Shown here one piece after another: positions 1-8,938 of a stretch of DNA of 37,709 nt; position 1 is the stretch's first letter, and each line of letters starts with the position of its first letter. Under the pieces are notes generated by a model. It made no database searches and was not told where the DNA came from. It was given only the letters and a program-made list of their open reading frames with translations. Source of the stretch: Akkermansiaceae bacterium. GTDB taxonomy: Bacteria > Verrucomicrobiota > Verrucomicrobiia > Verrucomicrobiales > Akkermansiaceae. A program made the translations under genes and the position numbers. The DNA is taken from contig CAIVKO010000194.1 of the NCBI GenBank assembly GCA_903906515.1, forward strand, positions 1 through 37,709, read 5' to 3'.

Positions 1-1956
1 ACTCCGGCCTCGGGTACAGTGCGGGACTTCAGCACCCCTCAGAAATACACCATCACCGCCCAAGACAAGTCGACCAAGGAATACACCGTTCAGGTGGTCA
101 AGACCGCAGCGCCCATGCACTTCACCCGGGTGTCTAACAATTCCGGGGCGTTCGCTGACGCCGCGCAATGGAAGACCAACCTTGGTACGGCTGCGACCCC
201 TGCCGCGGGCGGAAGTGCCGAGACGATTCTTAATTTCTATACGGCGGGCAAATACGAGGTGACCCGGGAAGCCGCAGACGATTTGGTGCTCAACCAGCTC
301 AATATCGGCAGCTCTTCCCTGACGCTGAACTCCAAAGGCACGCTGGTCTTCGCCAAGAGCAAAACGCGTGGCAACTTGCCCTACATGAACAGCCAGAATC
401 GCGCGGAGGTCAGCATCAAAGCACCGATCCGGCTTGATGCGAATTTGACCGTGGATGGAATCGAAGCCGACGACACGCGCGTCATCCTGCCCGGCATCAT
501 CTCTGGCACCGGTGCCTTGATCAAGAACGGCCCGCACCGGCTCTACATCATCAACGGGGTCAATACCTACACCGGCGGCACCATCATCAATGAAGGCCTC
601 CTCTCCCTGCATACCCAAGGCTTGGGAACTGGCCCGGTCACATTGAACGGTAAAGGGACCATTGCTTTCGACTCCCACAAAGGTACCGGTCCTCCGGTGA
701 CGAACGCTCTCACCTCTAACGGAGGACGTATTTCCGGTGGCAACAATGCGTTTTGGAATGGACCCGTGAAGTTGACTGGGGAGACCCATGTCGACACCTA
801 CGAATCCTTGGAATTCAATAACAAGGAAGGCGGTATTAGCGGTCCCGGCGGCCTTACTCTGACCTGGCAGCCACAGGATCATTGGTTCAAGTGCGGAACG
901 GTCAAACTTTTCGGACTCAATACCTATACGGGAGTTACCAAGGTTGATCAGGGGCTCATGGAAGTCATGTCGTCGCTCTACGGCAATAACCCGGCGCTCT
1001 GGAACCCGGCACATATCATCGTGAGCGGGGAGGCGGGTGAACTGCGGTTGCATGTCGGCGGGGCGGGGGAGTTTACTATCGCGCAGGCCGCAACCATGCT
1101 CAAAAACATCACCACCGGCGTCAATCATAACGGCCTGATGGCTGGTGCCACCTTCGGCCTGGATACGGGCAAGGCCACCAAGGTGCAGGAACTTTCCGGC
1201 ACGATCACGGATTCCAAAGGTCCGGGCGGCGGCAGCGTGTCGATCAAGAAATGCGGCGCTGGAACCTTGAAACTATCAGGTGCCAATACCTACACAGGCC
1301 AGACCATCATCACCGGCGGCACCCTGAGCATCGATTCGTTCAACAGCTTGGCGAAAGGAAAAACTAACAGCAGCCTGGGCGCGCCAAAAACCGCCTCCAA
1401 TGCCGAGATCATGATCAGTGGTGGCGCCACCCTGCTATACACCGGCAAGGGCGAGACCACCGACCGGAATCTCAACCTGCCCGGTGCTGGCGACACCATC
1501 ACCCTGGATCAATCCGGCACCGGCCTTCTGAAACTGACCGGCCCCTTCGTGATGTCCGGCTTTGGCGAAAACAAAACCATCGTGCTCGCCGGTTCGAGCG
1601 CCGGCACTGGCGAACTCGCCTTCAACATCGATAATGTCTATGACCGCAAGGACAAGGCGTTCACCTCGCTCACCAAATCCGGCACCGGCACCTGGACGCT
1701 CTCGGGCAAAAACACCTTCACCGGCCCGACGACGGTGAAGCAGGGCACGCTGCTGCTAACGAATGCGCAGGGTCTTGGCGACAAGACGGAAGTCTCGGTG
1801 GCCGACGGCGCGACCCTTGCCCTGAACTTCAAAGGGGAAATGCATATCTCCAAACTCACTCTCGATGGAAAACCCCAACCTGCCGGCAGCTACAGCGCGG
1901 CAACCTCTCCCAAGTTCATCAAGGGTGAGGGGATTTTAAAGAACGAAGGAAAATGA
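1..1956 (+). CDS. PATR (autotransporter-associated beta-strand) repeat protein, 5' end outside window
   Basis: The frame is open from base 1, and the residues before the first GTG (position 19) match the paralogue at 2033-5035, so the gene begins upstream of the window. The visible part starts at the end of a DUF5018-like domain (TYTITAQDKSTKEYTVQVVK) and then consists of a long beta-helical passenger. PATR units are visible as NTYTGGTIINEGLLSL, NTYTGVTKVDQG, NTYTGQTIITGGTLSI and NTFTGPTTVKQGTLLL. It ends with a final beta-strand (FIKGEGIL) and has neither an autotransporter barrel nor a PEP-CTERM anchor. It is nearly a copy of the next gene across the whole shared length, so it is one half of a tandem duplication. 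By analogy its missing N-terminus may hold a NodB deacetylase domain, but that cannot be seen here. Expected location is secreted or cell surface. Function unknown beyond family. Confidence 0.88.
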   Translation, partial: TPASGTVRDFSTPQKYTITAQDKSTKEYTVQVVKTAAPMHFTRVSNNSGAFADAAQWKTNLGTAATPAAGGSAETILNFYTAGKYEVTREAADDLVLNQLNIGSSSLTLNSKGTLVFAKSKTRGNLPYMNSQNRAEVSIKAPIRLDANLTVDGIEADDTRVILPGIISGTGALIKNGPHRLYIINGVNTYTGGTIINEGLLSLHTQGLGTGPVTLNGKGTIAFDSHKGTGPPVTNALTSNGGRISGGNNAFWNGPVKLTGETHVDTYESLEFNNKEGGISGPGGLTLTWQPQDHWFKCGTVKLFGLNTYTGVTKVDQGLMEVMSSLYGNNPALWNPAHIIVSGEAGELRLHVGGAGEFTIAQAATMLKNITTGVNHNGLMAGATFGLDTGKATKVQELSGTITDSKGPGGGSVSIKKCGAGTLKLSGANTYTGQTIITGGTLSIDSFNSLAKGKTNSSLGAPKTASNAEIMISGGATLLYTGKGETTDRNLNLPGAGDTITLDQSGTGLLKLTGPFVMSGFGENKTIVLAGSSAGTGELAFNIDNVYDRKDKAFTSLTKSGTGTWTLSGKNTFTGPTTVKQGTLLLTNAQGLGDKTEVSVADGATLALNFKGEMHISKLTLDGKPQPAGSYSAATSPKFIKGEGILKNEGK

Positions 1957-2032
1957 GGCCCCGGGCGCTTGGCTACTCCGGAGCAAAGTGAAAGAATACA
2001 ATCTAACGACAATTAAACGAAAGACAATCACC

Positions 2033-5000
2033 ATGATGAAACAAACAGGAATGAAAATGATGGGTGCCATGCTTCTGGCTGGAGCGACGATTGGCTGGGC
2101 AGCGGCCGCAACCCCCGATGATCCCACCGGGATTATCAAGAAGCCCATCCCGGACAAGACCGTGGTGTTCACCTTCGACGATGGCTGTGCCAGCAATGCG
2201 ACGATCGCCGCCCCGTACCTCAAGAAGCATGGTTTTGGCGGCACGTTCTATGTTTCGGACGCCTATGGATTCCGCGAGCGCAAGGACTGGTACATGACGT
2301 GGCGGCAAATCAAGGGCATGGCCGATGACGGTTTCGAGATCGGCAACCACACCCGCGGCCATGGTATGTTATCCATGACCGATGAAGGTGGACTCCAGGC
2401 CTATATCTGGACCCTGGAAGACGAAGCCATCGCCAACCGGATCCCCAAAACCACCACGCTCGCGTGGCCGTTCTATGTCATTAATACGAAATTCTATCCG
2501 CTCTTAAGCAGCTGGGGATATACTTTTGGACGCGGCGGCTATGGCCGTGTCTATCGCCCCACCGTGGACCACCCGCTGGACGTCCCGTCGTTTGCTGTGG
2601 GCGGCGTGGGCATGACGATCGAGGGTTTCATCAGTGCGGTCCAACAGGCCACGGCCGGCCAGGTGGTGGTACTCACTTTCCATGGTACGCCGGATATGGA
2701 ACATGCCGCTTGCGGAACCGATCCGGATCTGTTCGAAGACATGGTCGATTACTGCAAGGATAACAATTACCATGTCATCGCCATGCGCGACCTGGCCCAG
2801 TACATCGATACGGAAAAAGCTGCGAAACTTCCCCCCACCCAGGAGAAGCTCGCCAATCCCGGTCCTGAGCTGCGGGTCAAGGACGACAAGCCTTTTGTCC
2901 GCAGGAAGCGTGAGCTGAGAGGTTACACCTTCCCCGTTGAACTCACTGCGGCCTGGACGTGCAAATTTATCTGGCGTTTACGCTTGCCGGATTCCGTCTA
3001 TGCTGCAGTCAATGGTACCACGCTCACGCTGTTTGTTCCCGAGTCCACCGATGTGACGAAGCTCGCTCCGACCTTTGACCTGGCGCGTTTTGCCACTTCA
3101 AATCCGCCCTCGGGCACGGCCAGGGATTTCACCAAGCCGCAGACTTACACCATCACCGCCCAGGACAAATCGACCAAGGATTATGTCGTGCAGGTGGTCA
3201 AGACTCCGTCACCCATGTACTATACCTGGGCAACGAATCAGGCCGGTAAGTTAGATGACGCCTCGAAATGGAAGACCAATCTGGGCACGGCCGCAGCGCC
3301 TGCCGCAGGGGGCAACTCGGACACCATCCTCAATTTCTATATAGGAGGCAATTACGAGGTGACGAGGGAAGTGGCGGATGATTTTGTGCTCAACCAGCTC
3401 AATATCGGCAGTTCGGCCCTGACGCTGACATCGAAAGGCACGCTGGTATTTTCCAAGAGCAAATCGCATGGTGCCTTGCCCTGCATGAACAGCCAGAATC
3501 GCGCGGAGGTCACCATCAAAGCACCGCTGCGGCTCGATGCGGATTTTACCATCGACGGACTTGAAACCGATGATACGCGTGTATTCATTCCGGGTGCCAT
3601 CTCCGGCACGGGTGGCTTGATCAAGAACGGCCCACACACGGCTTATATCAGCAATGCAACCAACACCTACAGTGGTGGAACCACCATCAATGACGGTTGT
3701 CTGGCCGTCAATCCGAAGGGGATTGGCACGGGTCCTGTCACGGTCAATAAAGGCGGGGTCATCAGTTTCGGCGGCGCCCCGGTGACCAACGCTCTCACTT
3801 CTAACGGTGGATGTTTTTCCGGTGGTGGCGAGGCCTGCTGGAGCGGGCCCGTGAAGTTGAATGCGGACACCAAGATCGACACGAACGAACGCTTGGAGTT
3901 CAATAACATGGAAGCTGGCATCAGCGGATCCGGCGGAATCACCCTGACCGCGCAGGTTGCCGGACAGGGGTTCAAGAGCGGGACGCTCAAGCTGGTCGGA
4001 CGCAACACCTACACAGGAGTCACCAAGGTTGAGGCGGGAGTCCTGGAAGTCGTGTCGTCGCTCTACAACAATGATGTCACTCGCTGGACCCCGGCCAATA
4101 TCAGCGTCAATGGGGCGGCAGGTGAACTGCTGTTGCATGTCGGCGGCCCAGGCGAATTCACCGCTGCGCAGGCCGGAACCATGCTCAAAAACATCGCCAC
4201 CGGCGTTAATAACAACGGTCTGATGGCTGGCGCCACCTTCGGGCTGGATACGAGCAAGGCCACGACGGTGCAGGAGCTTTCCAGTACGATCATGGATTCC
4301 AAAGGTCCGGGCGGCGGCAGTGTGTTGATCAGGAAAAGCGGCGCAGGAACATTGAAGATTTCTGGCGCAAACACCTACACCGGCAGGACCATCATCACCG
4401 GCGGCACCCTGAGTATCGATTCGTTCAACAGTGTGGTGAAAGGTAAAGCCAGCAGCAGTCTGGGCGCGCCGAAAACCGACGCCGATGCCGAGATCATGAT
4501 CAGTGGCGGCGCCACCTTGATGTATACCGGCAAGGGCGAAACCACCGACCGCAACCTCAACTTTCCCGGTGGCGGCGACATCATCACTTTGGATCAATCC
4601 GGCACCGGCCTGTTGAAATTCACCAACCCCTTCGTGATGTCTGGTTTTGCCGCAAATAAAACCGTTGTCCTGGCCGGCTCCAGCGCAGGCACCGGCGAAC
4701 TCGCCTTCAACATTGACAACGTCTATGACCGTAAGAACCAAGCGTTCACCTCGCTCACCAAATCCGGCACCGGCACTTGGACGCTGTCCGGCATCAATAC
4801 CTACACCGGCCCGACGACGGTGACTATGGGCACGCTGTCGTTCACGAATGCGAAGGGCCTTAGCGACAAGGCGGACGTCTCGGTTGCCGACGGCGCGATT
4901 CTTGTCTTGAATTTCAAAGGAGAAATGCGTATCTCCAAACTCACACTCGATGGCAAACTCCAACCTGCCGGCACCTATAGCGCGGCGACCGTTCCCAAGT

Positions 5001-5035
5001 TCATCAAGGGTGAGGGAATACTGAAAGTCCAGTGA
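2033..5035 (+). CDS. Secreted polysaccharide deacetylase (NodB/CE4) fused to PATR beta-helix
   Basis: The start is ATG 2033, because it gives a typical signal peptide (MMKQTG then a hydrophobic stretch to AAAA); an in-frame GTG at 1988 would add 15 charged residues in front. Residues about 30-280 are a CE4 deacetylase: TFDDG near residues 47-51 supplies the catalytic and metal aspartates, and NHTRGH (about 105-110) supplies the two metal histidines. The family removes acyl groups from N- or O-acetylated polysaccharides. Residues about 320-393 are a DUF5018-like beta-sandwich, and 394-1000 are PATR repeats (NTYSGGTTI, NTYTGVTKVEAG, NTYTGRTIITGG, NTYTGPTTV). There is no translocator barrel. The stop overlaps the start of the sensor kinase. 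Inference: the beta-helix presents the deacetylase at the surface or binds glycan. Confidence 0.9.
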   Translation: MMKQTGMKMMGAMLLAGATIGWAAAATPDDPTGIIKKPIPDKTVVFTFDDGCASNATIAAPYLKKHGFGGTFYVSDAYGFRERKDWYMTWRQIKGMADDGFEIGNHTRGHGMLSMTDEGGLQAYIWTLEDEAIANRIPKTTTLAWPFYVINTKFYPLLSSWGYTFGRGGYGRVYRPTVDHPLDVPSFAVGGVGMTIEGFISAVQQATAGQVVVLTFHGTPDMEHAACGTDPDLFEDMVDYCKDNNYHVIAMRDLAQYIDTEKAAKLPPTQEKLANPGPELRVKDDKPFVRRKRELRGYTFPVELTAAWTCKFIWRLRLPDSVYAAVNGTTLTLFVPESTDVTKLAPTFDLARFATSNPPSGTARDFTKPQTYTITAQDKSTKDYVVQVVKTPSPMYYTWATNQAGKLDDASKWKTNLGTAAAPAAGGNSDTILNFYIGGNYEVTREVADDFVLNQLNIGSSALTLTSKGTLVFSKSKSHGALPCMNSQNRAEVTIKAPLRLDADFTIDGLETDDTRVFIPGAISGTGGLIKNGPHTAYISNATNTYSGGTTINDGCLAVNPKGIGTGPVTVNKGGVISFGGAPVTNALTSNGGCFSGGGEACWSGPVKLNADTKIDTNERLEFNNMEAGISGSGGITLTAQVAGQGFKSGTLKLVGRNTYTGVTKVEAGVLEVVSSLYNNDVTRWTPANISVNGAAGELLLHVGGPGEFTAAQAGTMLKNIATGVNNNGLMAGATFGLDTSKATTVQELSSTIMDSKGPGGGSVLIRKSGAGTLKISGANTYTGRTIITGGTLSIDSFNSVVKGKASSSLGAPKTDADAEIMISGGATLMYTGKGETTDRNLNFPGGGDIITLDQSGTGLLKFTNPFVMSGFAANKTVVLAGSSAGTGELAFNIDNVYDRKNQAFTSLTKSGTGTWTLSGINTYTGPTTVTMGTLSFTNAKGLSDKADVSVADGAILVLNFKGEMRISKLTLDGKLQPAGTYSAATVPKFIKGEGILKVQ

Positions 5036-8000
5036 ACTGCCGGAATTACAAAACCACGAATTTCCTTCTCCCCAGGCGCTGGCTCGTGTGCCTGGGGGTG
5101 GTAGTTACGGTGCTCGCGCCGCTAGCTTCGGCGAAACCGTCGTGGTTTATTCGCAACTGGCAGTCCGACGTGGGATTACCGGACAATACGGTGATCGGGA
5201 TCACCCAATCGCCCGATGGATTCCTGTGGGTGACCACCAAGACGGGCTTGGTGCGTTTCGACGGTGTGCAATTCCGACCCTGGTCGGTGCCGACGGACGG
5301 AACCCAGGCGGGCGGCTGCAAGACTGTGTTAGCTGACAAGCGCGGGCGATTATGGATTGCGAAGGATCAGGGGGTGGTGGTGTGCGTGGACCAGGGGCGC
5401 GCGACGACGGTGGTCGGCGCGGAACACGCGGCGGAGGACGTTGGAGACCGGTTCATGATGGAAGACGCTGAAGGCGCCGTCTGGGTGGTCTACGGCGGCG
5501 GCGGGGTTTTGCGCATTCAGGACGGGCGGGTGCGTTCGTTTACCGAGGCGGATGGCTTGCCTGCGGGAGGGGGCTGCCGATTGGTAGTGGATGGGATGGG
5601 GGTACTGTGGTTTTCCCGTGGGGATTGGGTGGGAGTCTATCGGGAAGGGAAATTCCACCCGCTGCGGGAGTTACCTTTCCGGATTATCACCGGTTGCCGT
5701 TCCGGAGGGATCTGGGGTTACAAGGATGGGGAAGTCTGGAGATACACCGAGGGCGGTGAACCATTGAAATTAGGCACTTTGCCAGCGGATACGCCCTTGG
5801 TGACCCCGACGGCATTTCACGAAGGCCGTGACGGATTCCTGTGGCTCGGAACGCGGGAGGCGGGGTTGTTCCGTTTCGATCATGCTGGAGTGGCCACAGC
5901 GACCATGTCCCAGCAAACCATCCTTATCCTTGTGGAGGACCGTGAGGGGAATTTGTGGGTCGGTACACGCGGTGGCGGCTTAAGCCAATTGAAGCCCGGT
6001 ATCGTGGATTTGTTGGCTATCAGTCCCGCTACCCAGTTCACGCCGGTGGACTCGATCTGTCAGGATACCGCCGGGGTGATGTGGGCGGTCCTCTGGCCAA
6101 ACGGTGAAGTCTTGCGGAACGCGGGCCATGGCTGGACAGCCTTGTCTGCGAAAGACGGATGGTCCGTCCGCCTCTCCAAATGCGTGGCTGCGGATTTCCA
6201 AGGCGGCGTCTGGATCGGCAATCAATACAATGGCTTGTTCCACTGGAAAGACGGGGCGGTTACGGAGAGCCTCAGCGCGGTGAACGGCTTGGGTGTCAAC
6301 TCGAACGGCACGGCCGGCAACCAGGTGAACGCACTGCTGCCGACCGCATCCGGCGAGGTTTGGATTGGCACCAATGGGCCCGACGGTCAACGGCAGGTCT
6401 TGCAGTGCTGGCGTGACGGTAAGTTTGAAACCTTCCATCTGCCTCTCGGCAGCGGGCCGGTCGTGACCTTGGCCATTGATTCCGCCGGAGACTGCTGGGC
6501 GGCGACGACCAAGGGCCTGCTGCTGCGGGTGCGCGTGAACAAGCTGACTGACGAAACCGCCAGCACTTTCGCGGGGGCGGGCGCAATCCGCTGTCTGCTG
6601 GGCACTCCGGATGGCAGCCTCTGGATCGGCTATGGCGGCCAGGGCTTGGGGCGGCTTAAAGCCGGTCGTTTCAGCCATTACCGGATGGAGCACGGACTGT
6701 ATGACAACTATATCTCCAACATCCTGCCCGATAGTCACGGTCGGTTGTGGTTCGCGGCTAACCGCGGCCTCTTCTGCGTGCGTGAAAAGGAATTGGACGA
6801 CTTCGCGAACGGGCGGACCAAGCGGATCTGGTCGGAGGCCTACGGGCGCAATGATGGTTTGCCGCAGTTGCAGGCCGGTTATGACGCCTGGCCGGGAGCG
6901 CAGCGCGGCACGGATGGCCGCTTGCTCTTCGCGATGCAGTCCGGGGTGGCTGTCGTGGATTCTGATAACCTCAAAGATAACACCGAACCACCGCCGGTGC
7001 TGATCGAACGGGTGACGGTCAATGGCAAAATTGTGGCGGCCTATGGGGCCGGTGGCACCCTTGCATCCTCACCTTCCCCCGCGCCGCTCGAATTGTGCCA
7101 AGGAGATGCGCACTTGCACCTGGCACCCGGTCAGCGGCAACAAGTTGCGTTTGATTTCACGGCGTTGACATTTATCAAGCCGGAGGCCATCGGGTTTAAA
7201 TACCGGTTGCGCGGCTTGGACGCCGACTGGGTCGAGGCTGGCACGCGGCGGTCGGCCAGCTATGCCCAAATACCGCCAGGCCACTATCGTTTTCAAGTCG
7301 CTGCTTGCAACAGCAATGGCGTTTGGAACGAAACCGGCGCAGCGCTGGAACTGATCGCCGAGCCATACTGGTGGGAGACGGTTTGGTTTCGCGTGGCCGG
7401 CACGCTTTCAGCCGCCGGGCTGTTCTCAACTGCAATCCTCTTAGTCTGGCGGCGGCGGCACAGACGCCAGATCGAGCGTCTCAAGATGCAGCAGGCCACG
7501 GAACGCGAGCGTGCCCGTATTGCCCGCGATATTCACGACGATCTCGGGGCGACCTTGACCCAGATTGCCATGTTAAGTGATTCGACCGGCACGATCAGGC
7601 TGTCTCGCGAGGAAAATCTGGGGAAAATCCACGAAGTGGCGCTGGCGATGACCCAGACGATGGATGAGATCGTGTGGGCGGTCAATCCACGCCACGACCG
7701 GTTCGACCAAATGGCGATGTATCTGGATGCTTACGCGCAGGAATTTCTCGAATCAACCGACCTGCAGTCTTGTGTGGAGTTCCCCAGTCCTTTGCCGTGC
7801 TGGCCGATCTCGGCCCAGGTCCGGCACGACCTGTTTCTCGCCTTCAAGGAGGCGCTGAACAATCTTGTTCGCCATGCCGCCGCGCGGCGTGTGTGTATCA
7901 GCCTGACGGTGCGGTCGGATGGATTTTCCTTGTGTGTCGAAGATGACGGCATAGGGTTCAGTGTTGATCCGTCCGTTGCTCCCCGTGCCGGGGGCGGCAA

Positions 8001-8112
8001 TGGCTTGGCCAACATGCAGGCGCGGCTTGCTTCGGTTGGCGGGCACTGCACCATGGATAGTGCGCCAGGTCGCGGCACGCGGGTGGTCTTTGAGTTACCT
8101 TGGGAGCCATAA
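5032..8112 (+). CDS. Hybrid periplasmic-sensing histidine kinase (Reg_prop/Y_Y_Y/HisKA_3/HATPase_c)
   Basis: Starts at GTG in a GTGA overlap with the stop of the PATR-deacetylase, so translation is probably coupled. Signal sequence at residues 1-35. Residues about 40-690 hold propeller repeats with the two-component-regulator signature (DGFLWVTTKTGLVRFDG, GNLWVGTRGGGLSQL, GSLWIGYGGQGLGRL). Residues about 720-780 are a Y_Y_Y domain (LRGLDADW, PPGHYRFQV). One membrane helix lies at about 784-808. The cytoplasmic part has the HisKA_3 box IARDIHDDLGATL with phospho-acceptor H835, the N-box around N943, the G1 box EDDGIGF (D972) and the G2 box GNGLANMQARL. This is the NarX/DesK-type kinase class; relatives of this layout sense glycans or their breakdown products. 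The two NarL-type regulators downstream are the obvious partners. Confidence 0.95.
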   Translation: MNCRNYKTTNFLLPRRWLVCLGVVVTVLAPLASAKPSWFIRNWQSDVGLPDNTVIGITQSPDGFLWVTTKTGLVRFDGVQFRPWSVPTDGTQAGGCKTVLADKRGRLWIAKDQGVVVCVDQGRATTVVGAEHAAEDVGDRFMMEDAEGAVWVVYGGGGVLRIQDGRVRSFTEADGLPAGGGCRLVVDGMGVLWFSRGDWVGVYREGKFHPLRELPFRIITGCRSGGIWGYKDGEVWRYTEGGEPLKLGTLPADTPLVTPTAFHEGRDGFLWLGTREAGLFRFDHAGVATATMSQQTILILVEDREGNLWVGTRGGGLSQLKPGIVDLLAISPATQFTPVDSICQDTAGVMWAVLWPNGEVLRNAGHGWTALSAKDGWSVRLSKCVAADFQGGVWIGNQYNGLFHWKDGAVTESLSAVNGLGVNSNGTAGNQVNALLPTASGEVWIGTNGPDGQRQVLQCWRDGKFETFHLPLGSGPVVTLAIDSAGDCWAATTKGLLLRVRVNKLTDETASTFAGAGAIRCLLGTPDGSLWIGYGGQGLGRLKAGRFSHYRMEHGLYDNYISNILPDSHGRLWFAANRGLFCVREKELDDFANGRTKRIWSEAYGRNDGLPQLQAGYDAWPGAQRGTDGRLLFAMQSGVAVVDSDNLKDNTEPPPVLIERVTVNGKIVAAYGAGGTLASSPSPAPLELCQGDAHLHLAPGQRQQVAFDFTALTFIKPEAIGFKYRLRGLDADWVEAGTRRSASYAQIPPGHYRFQVAACNSNGVWNETGAALELIAEPYWWETVWFRVAGTLSAAGLFSTAILLVWRRRHRRQIERLKMQQATERERARIARDIHDDLGATLTQIAMLSDSTGTIRLSREENLGKIHEVALAMTQTMDEIVWAVNPRHDRFDQMAMYLDAYAQEFLESTDLQSCVEFPSPLPCWPISAQVRHDLFLAFKEALNNLVRHAAARRVCISLTVRSDGFSLCVEDDGIGFSVDPSVAPRAGGGNGLANMQARLASVGGHCTMDSAPGRGTRVVFELPWEP

Positions 8113-8115
8113 ATC

Positions 8116-8766
8116 ATGAAAATCCTCGTTTCTATCGTTGAAGATCACGAACCGCTGCGCCAACTCTTGGCCGAGTGCGTGGGTCAGGCACCCGACATGA
8201 AACTCGAGCGCACCTATCCCGACGCCGAAACCGCTCTGGCGGACTTGCCCCAACACCCCGCCGATGTGGTGTTGATGGACATCAACCTGCCGGGGCTCAA
8301 CGGCATCGAGTGCGTGCGGCAGTTGAAAGCGCTGCTGCCAGCCACGCAGTTTGTGATGGTGACGGTCTACATGGATGCCGACCGGATCTTCAAGGCCTTG
8401 GCCGCGGGCGCGACCGGCTATCTGTTAAAACGCTCGACCCACATGGAACTCTTGCAAGCCATCCGCGAGGTGGCCGCCGGCGGCTCGCCGATGAGCCGCA
8501 ATATCGCCCGCCTCATCGTCGAAAAGTTCCACACCGCGCCACCCATGTCGCCCGATGTGGAGCGACTTAGTGACCGTGAACTTGAAGTGCTGCGCTTGCT
8601 CGCCCGCGGCCAGTGCAACAAGGAAATCGCCGCCGGCTTGAACCTCAGTTTTCACACCGTCCACACGCTCGTCCGCCGCATCTACGAGAAACTCCACGTC
8701 CACACCCGGCGCGAAGCCGTGGCCCGATTCCATCAATCCGGCCAACCGCGCCAGCAGGAGGGCTAA
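8116..8766 (+). CDS. NarL/LuxR-family response regulator, partner of the upstream kinase
   Basis: A 216-residue regulator with a complete receiver domain: acidic pocket E9-D10, phospho-acceptor D55 (VLMDINLPG), T83 and K105 (GYLLKRS). A LuxR-type helix-turn-helix follows at about 150-205 (LSDRELEVLRLLARGQ, then NLSFHTVHTLVRRIYEKL). It starts three bases after the kinase stop. GGGAG at 8102-8106, inside the last kinase codons, is a good ribosome binding site for ATG 8116. Phosphotransfer from the kinase should activate DNA binding and control of a target promoter, plausibly that of the PATR/deacetylase genes or of its own paralogue (inference). Confidence 0.95.
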   Translation: MKILVSIVEDHEPLRQLLAECVGQAPDMKLERTYPDAETALADLPQHPADVVLMDINLPGLNGIECVRQLKALLPATQFVMVTVYMDADRIFKALAAGATGYLLKRSTHMELLQAIREVAAGGSPMSRNIARLIVEKFHTAPPMSPDVERLSDRELEVLRLLARGQCNKEIAAGLNLSFHTVHTLVRRIYEKLHVHTRREAVARFHQSGQPRQQEG

Positions 8767-8788
8767 GGCTCCACAGACGCCGTCGCGC

Positions 8789-8816
8789 TTGTCACCCGTT
8801 TGTCACCCATTATAGG
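8789..8816 (+). promoter_or_regulatory. Candidate promoter with two TTGTCACCC direct repeats
   Basis: In the 172-base gap between the two response regulator genes, TTGTCA (8789-8794) and TATAGG (8811-8816) are separated by 16 bases, a fair match to a sigma-70 type promoter. The nonamer TTGTCACCC occurs twice, at 8789-8797 and 8800-8808, an 11-base period that puts both copies on one face of the helix, as is usual for paired sites of a NarL-type dimer. A regulator could act here on the second regulator gene. The motifs are seen directly; their function is inferred. Confidence 0.35.
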
Positions 8817-8824
8817 TGTTCCCG

Positions 8825-8834
8825 GTTGATCAAC
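8825..8834. promoter_or_regulatory. Perfect 10-bp palindrome GTTGATCAAC upstream of second regulator
   Basis: GTTGATCAAC is its own reverse complement and lies just downstream of the candidate -10 element, 104 bases before ATG 8939. It could be an operator. No second copy was recognised in the window, so the assignment is weak. Confidence 0.25.
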
Positions 8835-8938
8835 GCGCCGCTACGTTAACTGCCATTGGGAGCGCGGTGCCATTGCCAGTCTCGAAAGCACTGTGCCTCA
8901 TTCTCGCCTCACGGCGGACAGTCTGGGAGTCTTAAGCC

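Noticed and set aside
3251-4963. 570-codon open frame on the - strand
   Set aside because: It is antisense to the PATR repeats of a clear gene; its composition reflects GC-rich repeat DNA, and it has no recognisable domain.
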